A stretch of 64,000 nt of DNA. Origin: Oceanicola granulosus HTCC2516 (GTDB lineage: Bacteria; Pseudomonadota; Alphaproteobacteria; Rhodobacterales; Rhodobacteraceae). The stretch lies in the NCBI RefSeq assembly GCF_000153305.1, contig NZ_CH724107.1, positions 1,069,697 to 1,133,696 on the forward strand. The letters run 5' to 3'. The notes under the pieces were generated by a model. It was not told the origin of the DNA. It saw only the letters and a list, made by a program, of their open reading frames with translations, and searched no databases. Position 1 is the stretch's first letter; each line of letters starts with the position of its first letter. Position numbers and translations under genes: made by a program. Shown piece after piece: positions 8,966-17,734 of this stretch.

Positions 8966-10363
8966 ATGTCCGTCACCGCCGCACTCGACGCGTTGTCCGC
9001 ACTCCTAGGGGATCGCCTGAGCCGGGCCAAGGCCGATCTGGACGCGCATGGCCGCTCGGAATCCCACTTCCCGACGACGCCGCCCGATGCCGTCGCCTAT
9101 CCCGAGAGCACCGACGAGGTCGCGGCGCTGGTGCGGATCTGCGCCGCCGCGCGCTGCCCGGTGATCGGCTGGGGCGCGGGCACGTCGCTCGAGGGGCACG
9201 CGCTGGCGGTGCGGGGCGGGGTCGCGGTGGACTTCTCGCGGATGGCGGCGCTGCTCGAGGTGGCGCCCGAGGACATGGTGGCGCGGGTGCAGCCGGGGAT
9301 GACCCGCGAGGCGCTCAACACCGAGCTGCGCGCGACGGGGCTGTTCTTCCCCGTCGATCCCGGCGCGAACGCCTCGCTGGGCGGCATGGCCTCGACCCGC
9401 GCCTCGGGCACCACCGCCGTGCGCTACGGCACCATGCGCGACAACGTCGCCGCGCTCGAGGTGGTGACGGCGTCGGGCGAGGTGATCCGTACCGGCACCC
9501 GGGCGCGCAAGTCGTCGGCGGGCTACGACCTGACCGGCCTGTTCGTCGGCGCGGAGGGGACGCTCGGGCTGATCACCGAGCTGACGCTGCGCCTGCAGGG
9601 CCAGCCCGAGGCGATCTCGGCGGCGGTCTGCGCCTTTGCCGACATCGGCGCGGCGGTCGACGCGGTGGTGGAGACGATGCAGAGCGGCGTGCCGATGGCG
9701 CGCATCGAGTTCCTCGACGCCGCCTCCGTCGCCGCCGTCAACGCCCATGCCAAGGCCGACTTCCCGCGCACCCCGCACCTGTTCGTCGAGTTTCACGGCA
9801 GCGAGGCCGGCGTCGCCGAGCAGGCCGCGCGCTTCGCCGAGATCGCCGCGGAGCACGGCGCGCGGGGCCTCGAGCGGGCGCACCGGCCCGAGGAGCGCAA
9901 CCGGCTCTGGCAGATGCGCCACCACGCCTACTGGGCGATCCTCGCCTCGCGCCCCGGCGCGCGCGCCATCGTCACCGACGTCTGCGTCCCGCTCTCGCGC
10001 CTCGCCGAGGCCGTCGCGGCGACGCAGGCCGACATCGACGCCGCGGGCCTCGCCGCGCCGATCCTCGGCCACGTGGGCGACGGCAACTTCCACGCGATCC
10101 TGCTGCTCGACGGCTCCGACGCCGAGCGCCGCGCCGCCGAGCGGGTGAGCCGGGCCATGGTGGAGCGCGCGCTGGAGATCGGCGGCACGGCCACGGGCGA
10201 GCACGGGATCGGGATCGGCAAGCTCGGCTACATGGAAGCCGAGCACGGCGCGGCGGGCTGGGGGATGATGGGCGCGCTGAAGGCCGCGCTCGATCCGCAC
10301 GACATCATGAACCCCGGCAAGCTCGTCCCGCCCCGCCAGGCCGGGCGGCCTAATCCGCGATAA
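8966..10363 (+). CDS. FAD-linked oxidoreductase, D-lactate dehydrogenase/GlcD type
   Basis: A 465-aa flavoprotein of the VAO/PCMH fold. FAD-binding signatures: the PP-loop VIGWGAGTSLEGHALAVRGG near residues 70-90 and GANASLGGMASTRASGTTAVRYG near 135. The C-terminal cap contains GHVGDGNFHAILL and ends with ATGEHGIGIGK and DPHDIMNPGKL, typical of D-lactate dehydrogenase (cytochrome) and glycolate oxidase GlcD. The 2-hydroxy acid substrate is probably D-lactate, but glycolate-like acids are possible. The ATG at 8966 has AGGAGG at 8955-8960. The last 14 bases overlap recN on the other strand. Confidence 0.87.
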   Translation: MSVTAALDALSALLGDRLSRAKADLDAHGRSESHFPTTPPDAVAYPESTDEVAALVRICAAARCPVIGWGAGTSLEGHALAVRGGVAVDFSRMAALLEVAPEDMVARVQPGMTREALNTELRATGLFFPVDPGANASLGGMASTRASGTTAVRYGTMRDNVAALEVVTASGEVIRTGTRARKSSAGYDLTGLFVGAEGTLGLITELTLRLQGQPEAISAAVCAFADIGAAVDAVVETMQSGVPMARIEFLDAASVAAVNAHAKADFPRTPHLFVEFHGSEAGVAEQAARFAEIAAEHGARGLERAHRPEERNRLWQMRHHAYWAILASRPGARAIVTDVCVPLSRLAEAVAATQADIDAAGLAAPILGHVGDGNFHAILLLDGSDAERRAAERVSRAMVERALEIGGTATGEHGIGIGKLGYMEAEHGAAGWGMMGALKAALDPHDIMNPGKLVPPRQAGRPNPR

Positions 10364-11996
10364 GCGCCCGGGCGGCGTCGCGGGCGGCGTCGGTGAGGGT
10401 GTCGCCCGAGAGCATCCGGGCGATCTCGTCGACCCGCGCCTCGGCGTCGAGGGGGACGACCGTCGAGGTGGTCTCGTCGGCGCCCTGGCGCTTCTCGACG
10501 CGCCAATGGTGGCCGCCGAGGGCGGCGACCTGGGGCGAGTGGGTGACGACGAGGACCTGCCCGTCGTCGGCGAGGCGCGCGAGGCGGCGGCCGACGGCGG
10601 CGGCGGTGGCGCCGCCGACACCGCGGTCGATCTCGTCGAAGATCATCGTCACGCCCTCGGCTTCGCGGCTGAGGCAGACCTTCAGGGCCAGCAGGAAGCG
10701 CGACAGCTCGCCGCCCGAGGCGATGCGGTTGAGCGCGCCGGCGGGAGCGCCGGGGTTGGTGGCGACGAGGAAGCTCACCGCGTCGCGCCCCTCTGGGCCG
10801 GGTTCGGCCTCGCCGAGCGCGACCGTGAAGACGGCGCGCTCCATCTTCAGCGGCGCGAGCTCGCCCGCCATCGCCGCCTCGAGCCGGCGCGCGGCCTCCT
10901 GGCGGGCGGCGGTGAGCGCGGCGGCGGCGGCGTCGTAGGCCTCGGCGGCGGCGGCGGCCTCCTTCTCGAGCCGGGCGAGGTCGCCCTCGGAGCTGTCGAG
11001 CCGGTCGAGGCGGACGCGCAGCTCGGCGGCGAACCCGCCGAGCTGGTCGGGCAGGACGTCGTGCTTCCTCGCCAGCCCGCGCAGGGCGAATAGCCGCTCC
11101 TCGACCGCCTCGAGCGCGTGCGCGTCGAAGGCGAGCGCCTCGAGGCAGTCGGCGACCCCCTGCTCGGCCTCGCCGAGCGCGTCCATGGCGCGCGACAGCG
11201 CCTCGAGCGGCGCGTCGAGGCGGCCCTCGGCGCCGGCGCTGGCGCCGTCGAGCCAGCGGATCGCGTCGCCGAGCAGGCCCTCGGCGCCCTCGTTGGAGAG
11301 CGCGGCGTGGGCGCGGGCGATGTCGGTGCGGATGCGCTCGGCGGACTGCATCAGCCGGCGCTGGCTGTCGAGCGCCTCCTCCTCGCCGGGCTCGGGGCCG
11401 AGCTTGTCGAGCTCGCCGACGGCGTGGCGCAGGTACTCCTCCTCCGCCCGCAGCGCCCCCGCGGCCTCGCGCGCGGCGTCGAGCGCGCCCCGCGCCTGCC
11501 GCCAGTCGCGCCACGCGGCGCGCACCGGGGCGAGGTCGGCCCCGGCGAAGGCGTCGAGCAGGGTGCGGTGGCCGCGCGGGTTGAGCAGGCCCCGGTCGTC
11601 GTGCTGGCCGTGCAGCTCGACCAGCACGTCCGACAGCCGCCGCAGCAGCTCGCCGGTGGCGCGGGTGCCGTTGACCCAGGCCGTCTTGCGCCCGTCGCGG
11701 CTGTTGACCCGGCGCAGGATCAGCTCGCCGTCCTCGGCGGCGATGCCGGCCTCCGCCAGCACCGCCTCGGCGGGATGGCCGGCGGGCAGGTCGAACAGCG
11801 CCGTCACCTCGCCCTGCTCCGCCCCGGCGCGCACCAGCTCGGCGCGTCCGCGCCAGCCGAGCACGAAGCCGAGCGCGTCGAGCAGGATCGACTTGCCGGC
11901 CCCGGTCTCGCCGGTCAGCACGTTGAGGCCGGGCTGGAAGTCGAGCTCCAGCCGGTCGATGATCAGCATGTCCCGGATGTCGAGGTTGCGCAGCAT
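10350..11996 (-). CDS. recN: DNA repair protein RecN
   Basis: A 548-aa SMC-like ATPase acting in recombinational repair of double-strand breaks. Walker A GETGAGKS is at residues 29-36. The ABC signature region (NRIASGGELSRFLLALKV) and Walker B (MIFDEIDRGVGG) are near residues 425-465, with long Glu/Ala-rich coiled-coil arms between them. LGFVLGWRGRAELVRAG follows Walker A as in RecN. The length matches the family. The order lpxC-bamD-recN downstream of ftsZ is common in Rhodobacterales. It lies 35 bases after bamD and is probably in the same transcript. Confidence 0.95.
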   Translation of the reverse strand: MLRNLDIRDMLIIDRLELDFQPGLNVLTGETGAGKSILLDALGFVLGWRGRAELVRAGAEQGEVTALFDLPAGHPAEAVLAEAGIAAEDGELILRRVNSRDGRKTAWVNGTRATGELLRRLSDVLVELHGQHDDRGLLNPRGHRTLLDAFAGADLAPVRAAWRDWRQARGALDAAREAAGALRAEEEYLRHAVGELDKLGPEPGEEEALDSQRRLMQSAERIRTDIARAHAALSNEGAEGLLGDAIRWLDGASAGAEGRLDAPLEALSRAMDALGEAEQGVADCLEALAFDAHALEAVEERLFALRGLARKHDVLPDQLGGFAAELRVRLDRLDSSEGDLARLEKEAAAAAEAYDAAAAALTAARQEAARRLEAAMAGELAPLKMERAVFTVALGEAEPGPEGRDAVSFLVATNPGAPAGALNRIASGGELSRFLLALKVCLSREAEGVTMIFDEIDRGVGGATAAAVGRRLARLADDGQVLVVTHSPQVAALGGHHWRVEKRQGADETTSTVVPLDAEARVDEIARMLSGDTLTDAARDAARALIAD

Positions 11997-12031
11997 GTCA
12001 GGTCACGTCCGGGCGGGCCGGACCGTCCTCC

Positions 12032-12886
12032 TCAGAGCCACTCGCCCCGGACCACCTGCCGATAGATCGAGGACAACCAGCTGTCGCCCGCGGCGCGCAT
12101 CTCGAGCCCCTGCCCCGTCAGCAGCGCGAAGCTCTCCTGGTACCACTCCGTCGAGCGGTAATTGTGCCCCAGGATCGCGCCGGCGGTCTGGGCCTCGTCG
12201 GTGAGGCCGAGCGACAGGTAGGCCTCGACCAGCCGGTGCAGGGCCTCGGCGGTGTGGGCGGTGGTCTGGAAATCCTCGACCACCACGCGGAAGCGGTTCA
12301 CGGCGGCGGCGAAGTGGTCGCGCTTGAGGTAGAAGCGGCCGACCTCCATCTCCTTCGCGGCGAGGTGGTCGAAGGCGAGGTCGAACTTGGGGATGGCGGC
12401 GCGGGCATACTCGCTGTCGGGGTAGACCTCGATCACCGTGCGCAGCGCCTGCAGCGCCTGGAACGTCAGGCCCTGGTCCCGGCCGATCTCGTCGATCTGG
12501 TCGTAGTAGGACAGCGCCAGCAGGTACTGGGCGTAGGCGGCGTCGGGGTCGGCGGGGTAGAAGTCGATGAAGCGCTGCGCGGCGGCGCGGGCGTTAGGGT
12601 AGTCGCGGTCCTGGTGGTAGGCGGCGGCCTGCATGATGAGGGCGCGCTTGGCGAACTCGGAATAGGGATAGAGCCGCTCGATCTCGCCGAAGTAGAAGGC
12701 GGCGTCGTCGGCCTGCCCGCGCGCCAGCTCGTACTCGCCGCGCTCGAAGATCTCGGCGGCGCTGTAGGCGTCGAGCGCGCCGGGCTGCTTGGGATCGAAG
12801 ATGCCGCAGGAGGCCACCGCAGCCAGCGCGAGGCCGCACAGGAGGGCGCGCGCGCGCCGGGATCCGCTTGCGATACCGCCTGTCAT
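12032..12886 (-). CDS. bamD: Outer membrane assembly lipoprotein BamD
   Basis: A 284-aa lipoprotein of the BAM complex, which inserts beta-barrel proteins into the outer membrane. Signal peptide with lipobox VASC, Cys27. The body is TPR-like helical repeats: YSAAEIFERGEYELARG, then FGEIERLYPYSEFAKRAL, then AYAQYLLALSYYDQI, then YPDSEYARAAIPKFDLAFDHLA. The last two are BamD (ComL/YfiO) hallmarks. The protein is slightly longer than E. coli BamD, as is usual in alphaproteobacteria. It lies between lpxC and recN in the same direction. Confidence 0.95.
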   Translation of the reverse strand: MTGGIASGSRRARALLCGLALAAVASCGIFDPKQPGALDAYSAAEIFERGEYELARGQADDAAFYFGEIERLYPYSEFAKRALIMQAAAYHQDRDYPNARAAAQRFIDFYPADPDAAYAQYLLALSYYDQIDEIGRDQGLTFQALQALRTVIEVYPDSEYARAAIPKFDLAFDHLAAKEMEVGRFYLKRDHFAAAVNRFRVVVEDFQTTAHTAEALHRLVEAYLSLGLTDEAQTAGAILGHNYRSTEWYQESFALLTGQGLEMRAAGDSWLSSIYRQVVRGEWL

Positions 12887-13033
12887 CCCCGTCCTCTTTC
12901 CTGCTCTTGTCCGTGCTCTTCCCGCTCCGGCAACGCCCGGAGAGCGGCCGGTGCCCTCAGTCTAGCATAGAAGGATTCGGGGCAAAACGTGCTTTTCGCT
13001 CGCGGCCCGATCACACGCGCGCGGGCGTGGCGC

Positions 13034-13948
13034 TCAGGCGACCGCGTGGAGATCGGCGTGGCTCAGGCCGCTGCCGGGCAGCCGCGCGTCGATGTTGGCG
13101 TCGCAGGGCACCCAGGTCCAGGCGGCGGGATCGGCGAAGAGCGCGCGCAGCAGCCGGTTGGTCAGCGTATGGCCGGCGCGGATGCCGGTGTAGCGGCCGA
13201 GGATCGGCGCGCCGGCGAGCGCGAGGTCGCCGAGGGCGTCGAGCATCTTGTGGCGCACCGCCTCGTCGGCATGGCGCAGCCCGCCGGGGGTGAGGACGCG
13301 GGCGCCGTCGACGACGACGGCGTTCTCGAGGCTGCCGCCGAGGGCGAGGCCGTTGCTGTGCATCGCGTCGATGTCGTCGTTGCGGCAGAAGGTACGGCTG
13401 TCGCAGAGCTCGCGCACGAAGGCGCCGTTGGCCATGTTCAGCACCTTGTGCTGGCGGCCGATGGCCGGGTCGGCGAAGTCGATCTCGAAGTCGATCTGCA
13501 GCGACGTGGCCGGCGACAGGCGCGCCAGCGCGTCGCCGCGGCGGACCTCGACCGGGCGCAGGATGCGGATCGCGCGCTGCGTGTCGCGCTGCGCGGTGAG
13601 GCCGGCGGCGAGGATGCCCCTGACGAAAGGCGCGGCCGAGCCGTCGGCGATCGGCGCTTCGGGCCCGTCGAGGACGACGCGGGCGTTGGCGACGCCGCAG
13701 CCGGCAAGCGCCGCCATGACATGCTCGACAGTGGCCACGTCGGCGCCCTCGGGCGCGACGATGCGGGTCATCAGCGGCGACTGCTCGACGAGATCCCAGC
13801 GGGCGGGAACGCGCGCCGCGCCGAGATCACCACGCACGAAGACGATGCCGTGGTTGGCGGGGGCCGGGAACAGGCCCATGTGGACCGGGCGGCCCGTGTG
13901 CAGGCCGACGCCTTCGAACCAGACGGGTTTGGTCAGTGTCGCTTGCAC
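13034..13948 (-). CDS. lpxC: UDP-3-O-acyl-N-acetylglucosamine deacetylase LpxC
   Basis: A 304-aa Zn-dependent enzyme catalysing the committed step of lipid A synthesis in the cytoplasm. Zn ligands His76 (VEHVMAAL), His233 and Asp237 (HKMLDALGDL) and catalytic His260 sit at the same spacing as E. coli 79/238/242/265. The start is GTG at 13948 with AGGA eight bases upstream; no better ATG exists. It lies downstream of ftsZ as in many Gram-negatives. The 387-base gap before it suggests its own promoter. Confidence 0.96.
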   Translation of the reverse strand: MQATLTKPVWFEGVGLHTGRPVHMGLFPAPANHGIVFVRGDLGAARVPARWDLVEQSPLMTRIVAPEGADVATVEHVMAALAGCGVANARVVLDGPEAPIADGSAAPFVRGILAAGLTAQRDTQRAIRILRPVEVRRGDALARLSPATSLQIDFEIDFADPAIGRQHKVLNMANGAFVRELCDSRTFCRNDDIDAMHSNGLALGGSLENAVVVDGARVLTPGGLRHADEAVRHKMLDALGDLALAGAPILGRYTGIRAGHTLTNRLLRALFADPAAWTWVPCDANIDARLPGSGLSHADLHAVA

Positions 13949-14233
13949 GGCGGAGATCCTGTCGGACGAATGAGTGATCGCGCTGTTAACGCTTCGTTGA
14001 CGGGGAGGTAGTTGCCTCGCCCCTGCCCCTCAACTCACTCTTTGCAACGCTTTGCAACATCGACGCCGCAGCGCGGCAATAACGCCACCCTCCGGCGCAG
14101 GTCGTCGGTCAAGCTGCTAATATGTCTAGCTAATTCTCAGGTGCCCGCCCGCTGCGTGGCGGCATGCACTTCCGTGATCCGGCTCCGGCACTTGCCAGGC
14201 GCAGCGGACCGCGCCGGGTGGCGGACATGATTG
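13949..14233 (-). promoter_or_regulatory. lpxC upstream region
   Basis: This non-coding stretch precedes lpxC. On the plus strand it has two tandem copies of TTTGCAAC (14041-14048 and 14051-14058), which give TTGCAA-N4-TTGCAA, each half self-palindromic. It also has TTAA-N7-TTGA at 13986-14000, one base off a CtrA-type site, 38-52 bases before the start codon. An AT-rich patch around 14116-14135 could hold a -10 element. I see no small gene in it. The assignments are inference. Confidence 0.35.
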
Positions 14234-14315
14234 GGGGCCGGCTCTTGGGGGAAAGCCGGCCCCGTGACGACCACCTGGGGGGGTCGTGTCGCGGCCCGTG
14301 CCTGAAGCGGGCCGC
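14234..14315 (-). terminator. Three stacked hairpins after ftsZ
   Basis: Downstream of the ftsZ stop (leftward) come three inverted repeats. Stem GCGGCCCG/CGGGCCGC is at 14291-14298/14308-14315. Stem ACGACC/GGTCGT is at about 14266-14287. The perfect 10-bp stem GGGGCCGGCT/AGCCGGCCCC is at 14234-14243/14254-14263. There is no long T-run, so they could be a composite terminator, an mRNA-stabilising 3' structure, or both. Confidence 0.5.
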
Positions 14316-14335
14316 GGTGGCGCTGCGCTGCCGGC

Positions 14336-15997
14336 CTAGTTGGCCTGGCGGCGCAGGAAAGCGGGTATTTCTATCCGCTCCTGCTCGGGGTCTGCTTCGT
14401 TTTCCGGCTCCTGGTGGATCGGCGTGACCTGCGGCCGGCGCTGCTGGGGGGCGGCGGCGGCTTGTTGCTGCTGCGGCTGCTCGGCATGGCCGGTCATCCG
14501 GTTGATCAGCGAGTTCAGCCCGAAGCGGGGCTTCTCCTCTTCCTCCTCGGCGCGGCGCTCGGCGCTCGGCGCGGCGGGACGGCTGCCCGGCGCGCGGGCG
14601 ACCGCGGCCTGCAGGCGCGACATCGCCTCGGGCGAGGGCTTGCTGCCGCCGGTGGCGCGCGGCGCCACGAAGGCTTCCGGCTCGGCCTCGACGCTGGGCG
14701 TCGGGCGCGGGCGGTAGGCCGGGGGCGGCAGTGCACCGGTGTCCTCGTCGTCGAAGACGTTCTCGTCGTGGCCGTGACCCTGATGGCCGTCGTCGTCGAA
14801 CAGGCCGGGCTCCTGCTGCTGGGCGTAGGCCTCGGGCTGCGGCGCCGGCTGGGGTGCGGGCGGGGCCGGGCGCGGCGCGGGAGCCGGTGCGGCGGCGCGG
14901 GCCTGCGGAGCCGGGGCGGCCGGGCGCGGCTGCGGCGCGGGGGCCGGCTCGGCCTGGGTCTCGGCGCTGACCTGCTGGCGCAGCGGGGCCGACATCGAGC
15001 GGCGCGGCAGCGGCACGTCGTCGGTCTTCTCGGCGGCGTCGATGCCGGTGGCGACCACGGAGACCCGCATCCGGCCTTCCATCTCGGTGTCGAGGGTGGA
15101 GCCGACGATGATGTTGGCCTCGCCGTCGACCTTCTCGCGGATCTGGTTGGCCGCCTCGTCGAGCTCGAACAGGGTGAGGTCGTAGCCGCCGGTGATGTTG
15201 ATCAGCACGCCCTTGGCGCCGTGCAGGCTGATCTCGTCGAGCAGCGGGTTGGCGATCGCCTTCTCGGCGGCCTGGATGGCGCGGTTGTCGCCCTCGGCCT
15301 CGCCGGTGCCCATCATCGCCTTGCCCATCTCGTCCATCACCGCGCGGACGTCGGCGAAGTCGAGGTTGATCAGGCCGGGCCGCACCATCAGGTCGGTGAC
15401 ACCCTTGACGCCCTGGTAGAGCACGTCGTCGGCGAGCGCGAAGGCCTCGGTGAAGGTGGTGTTCTCGTTGGCCAGCCGGAACAGGTTCTGGTTGGGGATG
15501 ATGATCAGCGTGTCGACGACCTTCTGCAGCGCCTCGACCCCGTCCTCGGCCTGCTTCATCCGCTTGCCGCCCTCGAACTGGAACGGCTTGGTGACGACGC
15601 CGACGGTGAGCACGCCGAGCTCGCGCGCGGCCTGGGCGATGATCGGCGCGGCGCCGGTGCCGGTGCCGCCGCCCATGCCGGCGGTGATGAAGCACATGTG
15701 GGCGCCGGCGAGGTGGTCGACGATCTGCTCGATGCTCTCCTCGGCCGCCGCGGCGCCGACGGTGGCGCGGGCGCCCGCGCCGAGACCTTCGGTGACCTTC
15801 ACGCCCATCTGGATCTTGGCGGAGGAGCGGGACTGCGCAAGCGCCTGGGCATCGGTGTTGGCGACGACGAATTCCACGCCGTCCAGCTGCTTCTCGATCA
15901 TGTTATTGACCGCGTTGCCGCCGGCGCCGCCCACCCCGAAGACGGTGATGCGGGGTTTCAGCTCCTCATGCCCGGGCATGGAAAGATTCAATGTCAT
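14336..15997 (-). CDS. ftsZ: Cell division protein FtsZ
   Basis: A 553-aa tubulin-like GTPase that forms the division ring. The GTP motif GGGTGTG falls near residues 109-115, the T7 catalytic loop contains [13 protein letters not shown], and [14 protein letters not shown] opens the GTPase domain. After about residue 320 comes a ~220-residue Pro/Ala/Gln-rich linker, and the protein ends in [12 protein letters not shown], the conserved tail that binds FtsA and other partners. Long linkers are usual in alphaproteobacteria. The ATG at 15997 ([12 protein letters not shown]) fits family N-termini; an upstream in-frame extension is not FtsZ-like. A CtrA-type site and a DnaA box lie upstream. Confidence 0.97.
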   Translation of the reverse strand: MTLNLSMPGHEELKPRITVFGVGGAGGNAVNNMIEKQLDGVEFVVANTDAQALAQSRSSAKIQMGVKVTEGLGAGARATVGAAAAEESIEQIVDHLAGAHMCFITAGMGGGTGTGAAPIIAQAARELGVLTVGVVTKPFQFEGGKRMKQAEDGVEALQKVVDTLIIIPNQNLFRLANENTTFTEAFALADDVLYQGVKGVTDLMVRPGLINLDFADVRAVMDEMGKAMMGTGEAEGDNRAIQAAEKAIANPLLDEISLHGAKGVLINITGGYDLTLFELDEAANQIREKVDGEANIIVGSTLDTEMEGRMRVSVVATGIDAAEKTDDVPLPRRSMSAPLRQQVSAETQAEPAPAPQPRPAAPAPQARAAAPAPAPRPAPPAPQPAPQPEAYAQQQEPGLFDDDGHQGHGHDENVFDDEDTGALPPPAYRPRPTPSVEAEPEAFVAPRATGGSKPSPEAMSRLQAAVARAPGSRPAAPSAERRAEEEEEKPRFGLNSLINRMTGHAEQPQQQQAAAAPQQRRPQVTPIHQEPENEADPEQERIEIPAFLRRQAN

Positions 15998-16050
15998 GTC
16001 TGTCCGCCTGTTTCTTTTTCCGGCCCGTCCCTGGGCGATTTCACCTCGGA

Positions 16051-16065
16051 TTAAGACATTCTTAA
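16051..16065 (-). promoter_or_regulatory. CtrA-type binding site upstream of ftsZ
   Basis: TTAA at 16051-16054, seven bases, then TTAA at 16062-16065. On the coding (minus) strand this reads GTTAAGAATGTCTTAA. TTAA-N7-TTAA is the CtrA consensus known from Caulobacter. It lies 54-68 bases before the ftsZ start codon, suited to overlap a promoter. AT-rich words like this are rare in this GC-rich window. Confidence 0.55.
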
Positions 16066-16315
16066 CTGCCATGACCCTGCACGTCACGCCAAAACCCGCG
16101 CCGAAACACAAAATAGCCGTGGAAAAGTTGCCCGACCGGCAAGATACTGCCGGTACGGCAAGCGCTAGGAGATGCGGGCCGGCTCCACACCACATCTATA
16201 GCCACAGGCGTAGCCGCCGCCGCAGGGTGCGGCGCCGGTCGGGGGTGGCTGATTCTCGGGCGACTGCTCCGCCTGATCCGGACCGCTCCGGGTCCTTGTC
16301 ATCCTCGCTATCAGG

Positions 16316-16324
16316 TTATCCACA
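16316..16324 (+). promoter_or_regulatory. DnaA box in the ftsA-ftsZ gap
   Basis: TTATCCACA, a perfect match to the strongest DnaA box, lies in the 375-base gap between ftsA and ftsZ, about 320 bases before the ftsZ start. Only one clear box is seen, so it is a possible regulatory site rather than an origin. GANTC sites, the CcrM methylation target, occur at 16251-16255 and, just inside ftsZ, at 15985-15989. The rest of the gap (15998-16372) shows no gene. Confidence 0.5.
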
Positions 16325-16372
16325 GGCCGTCACGCGCGAATTTCACCCGCGCGCGACTGCTCGCCCATGCGC

Positions 16373-17707
16373 CTACCAGTTGTCCTTGAACCACTTCACC
16401 GCCCGCTTGAAGCTGCGCGCAGGGTAGCGTTCGGCGGGGATCTCGAAATCCCACCACTCGTCCTGCGGGTGCGCCGCGAACAGCGCGAGGCCGACGGCGC
16501 TGGCGAAGGCCGCGCCGGTGGCGGCCTGCGGCAGGCCCTGGACCCGGAGCGGGCGGCCGAGGCGGACCTGCTGGCCGAGGATCTTCGAGGCGAGGCTGTC
16601 GAGGCCGGGGATCTGGCTGCCGCCGCCCGTCAGCACGATCTGCTGGCTCGGCAGGTGGTCGAAGCCCGCCGCGTCGAGGCGGCCGCGCACCTCCTCGAGG
16701 ATCTCCTCGACCCGGGGCCGCATGATCCCGATCAGCTCCGCTCGGCTCACCTTGCGCCGGTCGTGCTCCCAGTCGCCGGTGTCGCCGCCGATCTCGATCT
16801 GCTCGCGGTCGTCCATGCCGGTGGCGACGAGGCCGCCGTAGAAGGTCTTGATCCGCTCGGCCACCGACATCGACACCTGCAGGCCCATGGAGATGTCGGA
16901 GGTGACGTGATCGCCGCCCATGCGCACGCTGTCGGCGTAGATCATGTGCTTCTTCATGAAGATCGAGATGCCGGTCGAGCCGCCGCCCATGTCGATGCAG
17001 GCGCTGCCGAGTTCCTGCTCGTCCTCCACCAGGCTCGAGATGCCCGACACGTAGGCGGAGCTCGCGAGGCCGGCGAGCTCGAGGTCGCAGCGGCCGATGG
17101 CGTGGATCATGTTCTGCACCGCCATGTCCTCGACCGTGAGCAGGTGCATGTCGCAGGTGAGCCGGTTGCCGATCTGGCCGCGCGGGTCGGCGAGGCCGGA
17201 GCGGTGGTCGAGGGCGAAGTTCACCGGCTGGGCGTGGATCACGTGCCGGCCAGCGCCGTAATCGGGCATCTCGCAGGCGGCCAGCACCCGGCCGATATCC
17301 TGCTCCTCGACCATCTGGCCGTGCACGTCGATGGCGCCGTCGAGCCCGTAGGAGCGCGGCCGCGCTCCGCTGAGGCAGGCGATGACGTGGTCGACCCGCA
17401 CCTGCGCCATCTTCTGCGCCGCCTGCACCGCGGTGCGCACCGCGCGCTCCGTCTCGGCCATCGCGTCGATCTCGCCGAAGCGCACCCCGCGCGAGCGGGT
17501 GGTCGCCGCGCCGATGACGCGGAACGAGCTCTGCCCGGCCATCGAGCCGACGCCGTCGCTGTCACGGAAGCGCTCGGGGCCGTCGAAGCGCAGGATCAGG
17601 CAGGCGATCTTGCTGGTGCCCACGTCGAGGATCGCGATGACCCCGCGCTGCATCGCCGCCTGGCGCATGTTGCGCATCGCCCTCTGGCTCTCGTAAAGCT
17701 CCCTCAT
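16373..17707 (-). CDS. ftsA: Cell division protein FtsA
   Basis: A 444-aa actin-fold ATPase that tethers FtsZ to the membrane. The first phosphate motif ILDVGTSKIACLIL is near residues 25-38. Later comes CIDMGGGSTGISIFMKKHMI (phosphate 2), then VLTGGGSQIPGLDSLA (adenosine motif). The protein ends in an amphipathic, Lys/Trp-rich tail (RSFKRAVKWFKDNW), the membrane-targeting helix. It lies 27 bases after ftsQ, which implies one transcript. Confidence 0.96.
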   Translation of the reverse strand: MRELYESQRAMRNMRQAAMQRGVIAILDVGTSKIACLILRFDGPERFRDSDGVGSMAGQSSFRVIGAATTRSRGVRFGEIDAMAETERAVRTAVQAAQKMAQVRVDHVIACLSGARPRSYGLDGAIDVHGQMVEEQDIGRVLAACEMPDYGAGRHVIHAQPVNFALDHRSGLADPRGQIGNRLTCDMHLLTVEDMAVQNMIHAIGRCDLELAGLASSAYVSGISSLVEDEQELGSACIDMGGGSTGISIFMKKHMIYADSVRMGGDHVTSDISMGLQVSMSVAERIKTFYGGLVATGMDDREQIEIGGDTGDWEHDRRKVSRAELIGIMRPRVEEILEEVRGRLDAAGFDHLPSQQIVLTGGGSQIPGLDSLASKILGQQVRLGRPLRVQGLPQAATGAAFASAVGLALFAAHPQDEWWDFEIPAERYPARSFKRAVKWFKDNW

Positions 17708-17734
17708 CTCGTCTGCCCCATGGTTCTTGCTTCT

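Noticed and set aside
16316-16324. DnaA box considered as part of a replication origin
   Set aside because: Only one exact box, no box cluster and no dnaA, hemE or parAB context.
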